Under the pieces are notes generated by a model. The model was not told where the DNA came from. It was given only the letters and a program-made list of their open reading frames with translations, and searched no databases. A program made the position numbers and the translations under genes. Below, piece after piece: positions 6,672 to 9,278 of a stretch of 9,278 bases of DNA; the stretch's first letter is position 1, and each line of letters starts with the position of its first letter. Origin of the DNA: Chitinophagales bacterium (GTDB lineage Bacteria; Bacteroidota; Bacteroidia; Chitinophagales; UBA8649). Where the stretch lies: NCBI GenBank assembly GCA_016777395.1, contig JADHRO010000072.1, positions 1 to 9,278 on the forward strand, given 5' to 3'.

Positions 6672-7739
6672 TTACTGGTGCTTCAATATCCAAAGCTCTA
6701 CTTCTTCAGAAGAACGCCAATTTTGGTCACGCTTTGTTTTTTCACTGGCTGCCTTAACAGCGCGGGTTAAGCATTTTTCTAGATGGAACCTTCCACCTTT
6801 TTCAATCTCCTCTTGAATAGGATGTGTTTTGCTTACTTCAGTGATTTGAGATAGGTTAGAGAAAATAATAACTAATTTCCCATCGGGTAAAAGTCTTTTT
6901 TTTGCTGCTTCAAAAAAATCAGGAAACAGTGTTTCTTTATAATAAATAGCTTCATCATTGCTGTCTAATTCTCCATCTTGAGGTATCCAAGGTGGGTTAA
7001 ACACAATCAGTTCAGTCTGCTTTTCAAAAGGACCAAATAGAGAGGCGTACGCCAATTCAATCTTTCGAGACATTTTGGTTTCCCCCATAGATTCTTTAAG
7101 CCCAATAATAGCATTTGGATTTGTGTCAGTAGCAAAAACTTTCTGAAAACCATGTTTAACCAACTGAAAACTTAGCACTCCGCTCCCAACACCAACATCT
7201 ATAGCAGACTTTTTTGCTCCTTCGTAACGCTTCAACCAATTATCGAAAAGAATCAGATGATCAAATCGAGTAGGGAAATATGTGCCGTAGTAAGGGTGTA
7301 TTTTGTTACGCAATACGGGAATCATTAATCCATTTTGATACCACTGCCAAGAGCTGTTCATCCCCTGCACTTGAGGAAAGGGTAATAAAAAATGTTTGTT
7401 TTCTGGATAGAGTTTGGCCAGCCAACCAATGGACGGTGCTTTTTTAACTTTCAGTTTATGGTGATCAACTTCAATCAAAATAAGATTAGATAGTTTGCGA
7501 TAAGCTGCGCGATAGGCTCGCTGCTCCTGAAAGGTTTTATTTGGCATCGTTTTTCTCAAATGCGTTTGCACCTCTCGAATGAGAGTCATTCCATTACTGT
7601 AAAAACCATTTACTAATACAGGTATTCCAGCCTCCAAACCCTTTATCGTTTCTTTTGCATCCGCATAGCGATTAAAAATCTCCAACTCTTGATCAACCGG
7701 GATTGGTGATGGTCTTTTTACTTTAAATTCTGTGCTCAT
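6672..7739 (-). CDS. Class I SAM-dependent methyltransferase (MTS-like)
   Basis: Methyltransferase of 355 residues, predicted cytosolic. The Rossmann motif I is AIDVGVGSGVLS (179-190), an acidic Asp205 in ATDTNP should bind the ribose of S-adenosylmethionine, and the post-catalytic motif is NPPW (248-251) in VFNPPWIP. This layout matches the MTS group, which includes the N5-glutamine and small-subunit rRNA guanine methyltransferases with NPPY or NPPF; NPPW does not fix the substrate. The first 150 residues form a separate N-terminal region ending in HPYYGTYFPTRFDHL, a block also seen in other MTS enzymes just before the catalytic domain. The gene is tail-to-tail with the SulP gene, 15 bp apart. 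Its ATG is backed by a Shine-Dalgarno site. The target could be a nucleic acid or protein; a specific name would be a guess. Confidence 0.9.
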   Translation of the reverse strand: MSTEFKVKRPSPIPVDQELEIFNRYADAKETIKGLEAGIPVLVNGFYSNGMTLIREVQTHLRKTMPNKTFQEQRAYRAAYRKLSNLILIEVDHHKLKVKKAPSIGWLAKLYPENKHFLLPFPQVQGMNSSWQWYQNGLMIPVLRNKIHPYYGTYFPTRFDHLILFDNWLKRYEGAKKSAIDVGVGSGVLSFQLVKHGFQKVFATDTNPNAIIGLKESMGETKMSRKIELAYASLFGPFEKQTELIVFNPPWIPQDGELDSNDEAIYYKETLFPDFFEAAKKRLLPDGKLVIIFSNLSQITEVSKTHPIQEEIEKGGRFHLEKCLTRAVKAASEKTKRDQNWRSSEEVELWILKHQ

Positions 7740-7746
7740 GAATCCA

Positions 7747-7750
7747 CTCC
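7747..7750 (-). promoter_or_regulatory. Shine-Dalgarno site of the methyltransferase gene
   Basis: On the minus strand GGAG lies seven bases before the ATG at 7739. It is one of the few good ribosome sites in the window and supports this start codon. Confidence 0.6.
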
Positions 7751-7881
7751 ATTTTTTTTAAAGTACTAAGGTAGCTTTAAAAAACAGTTTTGAACGTGCC
7801 ATGTGCAATATGGATACATACAATCTATGCAGTTGGCCTGAGTCAACTTTCATTTGATTAAAAACTAACTGTACAACAGGA

Positions 7882-7992
7882 ATGATTGTGAAAATCTCAA
7901 CAAATGAAAAAACAATTATGAAAGCTAATCATGCGTATATTGGTGATTTAAAAGATTTGTTTTATCTTCCATATCTTATCGAAAATCAATAG
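7882..7992 (+). CDS. Doubtful 36-residue small ORF
   Basis: ATG at 7882 to TAG at 7990-7992 encodes 36 residues beginning MIVKISTNEKTIMK and ending LFYLPYLIENQ. It shows no known motif, signal peptide or membrane helix. The AGGA just before the ATG is too close to be a normal ribosome site. It might be a tiny gene, the stub of a decayed one, or chance in AT-rich DNA; chance is the most likely. Confidence 0.15.
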   Translation: MIVKISTNEKTIMKANHAYIGDLKDLFYLPYLIENQ

Positions 7993-8066
7993 TTTGACAA
8001 CTTTTATTTTAGAATTTTTTAGAACTATTTTAAAAAGAACCTTCCATAGATTAAAAAAAATAAATA

Positions 8067-8633
8067 ATGCGTAAACTTCTCTTAATTTTTTCAGTAATTT
8101 TTTCTTTGACCTTGAGCGCAAATGCTCAACTAACCCTCAATGATGTCACTCTGCCAGCGAAACTTTCATATCATGATCAAACGCTTATATTAAATGGTGG
8201 AGGTATCCGATCTAAATTTGTTTTTAAATTGTATACTATTGGATTGTACCTCACCAAAAAAAATAGTGACGGGAATGCTATTATTAAAGAGAATAGCAGC
8301 ATGGCTGTGCGTTTTGAAATAAGCTCAGATATGATTAATAGTGATAATATGAGTGAAGCCATCAATGAAGGCTTTGATAAAAGTACTAACGGTAATACCT
8401 CATTAATTCGACAACGAATTGATGAAATGTTAAAAACGTTTTCTAGTGAAGAAATCCTTATTGGGGATTTATTCGAAATAGTTTTCACCCCTGATAAAGG
8501 CTCTGAAATTTACAAAAATGGAAAACTAAAAAGCACCATTAAAGGACTGGACTTCAAAGAAGCACTATTTGGGATATGGATTGCAGAAAACTCAGTTTCT
8601 AGCAGTTTGAAAAAGCAGCTTTTAAATAAATAG
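8067..8633 (+). CDS. Periplasmic chalcone-isomerase-like protein
   Basis: Protein of 188 residues belonging to the bacterial chalcone-isomerase-like family. The typical blocks are present: NDVTLPAKL (25-33), LNGGGIRSKFVFKLYTIGLYL (42-62), IDEMLKTF, a GDLFEIVFTPDKG strand, and a C-terminal FKEALFGIWIAENSVSSSLKK segment. The N terminus is a signal peptide (1-20, ending ANA before Gln21) without a lipobox cysteine, so the mature protein should be soluble in the periplasm. Family members adopt the chalcone isomerase fold, but most bacterial ones are not shown to act on flavonoids and may bind fatty-acid-like ligands; the role here is unknown. ATG 8067 follows an A-rich leader with no Shine-Dalgarno, common in Bacteroidota. 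The spacing to the next gene (135 bp with its own promoter) suggests a single-gene unit. Confidence 0.88.
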   Translation: MRKLLLIFSVIFSLTLSANAQLTLNDVTLPAKLSYHDQTLILNGGGIRSKFVFKLYTIGLYLTKKNSDGNAIIKENSSMAVRFEISSDMINSDNMSEAINEGFDKSTNGNTSLIRQRIDEMLKTFSSEEILIGDLFEIVFTPDKGSEIYKNGKLKSTIKGLDFKEALFGIWIAENSVSSSLKKQLLNK

Positions 8634-8718
8634 CTTATCCTGATGAAGGTAAAAGATAATTCGTAGGCTTGTCCTCTAAATGCTGCCTAAAGCTTTCTTC
8701 TGCTTTTTCCGTTTTATT

Positions 8719-8750
8719 TTTGAGAAGTTTGTTCTAAAACCCTATCTTTA
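8719..8750 (+). promoter_or_regulatory. Bacteroidota-type promoter of the Kelch gene
   Basis: TTTG at 8719-8722 and TATCTTTA at 8743-8750 are separated by 20 bases, the spacing expected between -33 and -7 elements in Bacteroidota. The -7 box matches TAnnTTTG except for the last base. Transcription would start near 8757, giving a leader of about 12 nt before ATG 8769. Confidence 0.5.
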
Positions 8751-8768
8751 CATCAAATTCAAATTAAT

Positions 8769-9278
8769 ATGTATAAAATTTTACTTTCAATCATGTTGCT
8801 CATGTCATCTTCTCTTTACGCCCAAGATTGGGAACAAAAAGCAGATGCTCCAGCTGGAAGACATCATCCAATCTCATTTTCCATAGACGGAAAAGGATAT
8901 GCTGTAACAGGCACGGGTTTCGACGGTGAACCAAGCAATGAATTTTTTCAGTATGACCCTGTTGCGGATAATTGGTCAACACTCAATGATTTTCCCGGTC
9001 CCAAAAGAAGTTTTGGTATTGGAGTTGTAAACAACGATGTTGCTTATCTTGGTTTTGGTGCTAGCTTGAGCCAATATTTAAATGATTTTTGGAAATATGA
9101 CCCAGCGACTGGCACATGGACGCAGCTAGCAAGTTGTGGTTGTTCAGGCAGAAGACATCCAGCTATGTTAACCATTGGAAATAGAATTTATCTTGGTTTG
9201 GGAGACGATGCTGTTGATAATTTGAAAGATTGGTGGATGTATGATATCACCTCAGACTCTTGGTCTCAAATAGCGGAT
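8769..9278 (+). CDS. Secreted Kelch-repeat protein (3' partial)
   Basis: The first 170 residues are visible and the frame is open to the right edge. A signal peptide (1-18, ending LYA before Gln19) directs export. The rest consists of Kelch-type beta-propeller blades of about 45-50 residues. Each has a strand such as GYAVTGTG, AYLGFG or IYLGLG, then a Phe/Trp-x-Tyr-Asp turn (FQYDP, FWKYDP, WWMYD), then a Trp strand (NWSTL, TWTQL, SWSQI). Three blades are seen; a complete propeller needs about six, so much of the gene lies outside. A CGCSGRRHP stretch (Cys123, Cys125) between blades two and three is unusual. Such proteins usually bind glycans or proteins at the cell surface, and many Bacteroidota members end in a T9SS tail, which cannot be checked here. 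A different-frame ORF at 8680-8886 overlaps the start but lacks protein-like features. Confidence 0.88.
   Translation, partial: MYKILLSIMLLMSSSLYAQDWEQKADAPAGRHHPISFSIDGKGYAVTGTGFDGEPSNEFFQYDPVADNWSTLNDFPGPKRSFGIGVVNNDVAYLGFGASLSQYLNDFWKYDPATGTWTQLASCGCSGRRHPAMLTIGNRIYLGLGDDAVDNLKDWWMYDITSDSWSQIAD

Larger units (their letters stand above)
7740..8066. other. 327-bp divergent intergenic region
   Basis: Separates the minus-strand methyltransferase from the plus-strand chalcone-isomerase-like gene, so it should hold promoters for both. On the minus strand TACCTTAG (complement of 7766-7773) is one base off the -7 consensus, but no -33 box sits at the right distance. On the plus strand TTTG occurs at 7993-7996, but no matching -7 box follows at about 20 bases. 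One short ORF (7882-7992) is described separately. No RNA gene or strong terminator hairpin was seen. Confidence 0.5.

Noticed and set aside
8177..8488. Minus-strand 103-codon ORF
   Set aside because: It is antisense to the chalcone-isomerase-like gene, which has clear family motifs.
8680..8886. Plus-strand 68-codon ORF
   Set aside because: Low-complexity Phe/Lys/Cys-rich translation that runs across the promoter and out of frame into the Kelch gene.

Overview
The window looks like chromosomal DNA of a free-living, probably marine or sediment, member of the Bacteroidota. The supporting signs are AT-rich DNA, a type IX secretion (T9SS) C-terminal sorting domain on a secreted glycoside hydrolase, Bacteroidota-type promoter elements (-7 box TAnnTTTG with a TTG-like -33 box) ahead of two genes, and mostly weak or absent Shine-Dalgarno sites. 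No mobile element, CRISPR array, rRNA or tRNA was seen.

Left part (1-2467, all + strand). A Rieske non-haem iron oxygenase alpha subunit, cut off at its 5' end by the window edge, is followed 26 bp later by a small GTG-started gene resembling the DUF6884 family. A 168-bp spacer with inverted repeats follows, then a DUF1853-family protein with PD-(D/E)XK nuclease-like motifs.

Centre (2609-6656, + strand). A secreted GH16 laminarinase-type beta-glucanase (signal peptide, putative carbohydrate-binding beta-sandwich, GH16 domain, T9SS tail) has its own promoter. Next is a SulP-family anion transporter with a STAS domain and an unusual C-terminal extension of about 180 residues.

Right part (6672-9278). 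A class I SAM-dependent methyltransferase lies on the minus strand, tail-to-tail with the transporter. A 327-bp intergenic stretch follows, holding only a doubtful 36-codon ORF. Then come a periplasmic chalcone-isomerase-like protein and the 5' part of a secreted Kelch-repeat protein that runs off the right edge.

The genes do not form one recognisable pathway. They read as several short transcription units: glucan degradation outside the cell, anion uptake at the inner membrane, a cytosolic methyltransferase, and exported proteins of unknown substrate. No convincing new multi-gene system is visible. The items most worth a second look are the SulP C-terminal extension, the inverted-repeat spacer at 1529-1649, and the little-characterised DUF6884-like and DUF1853 genes.
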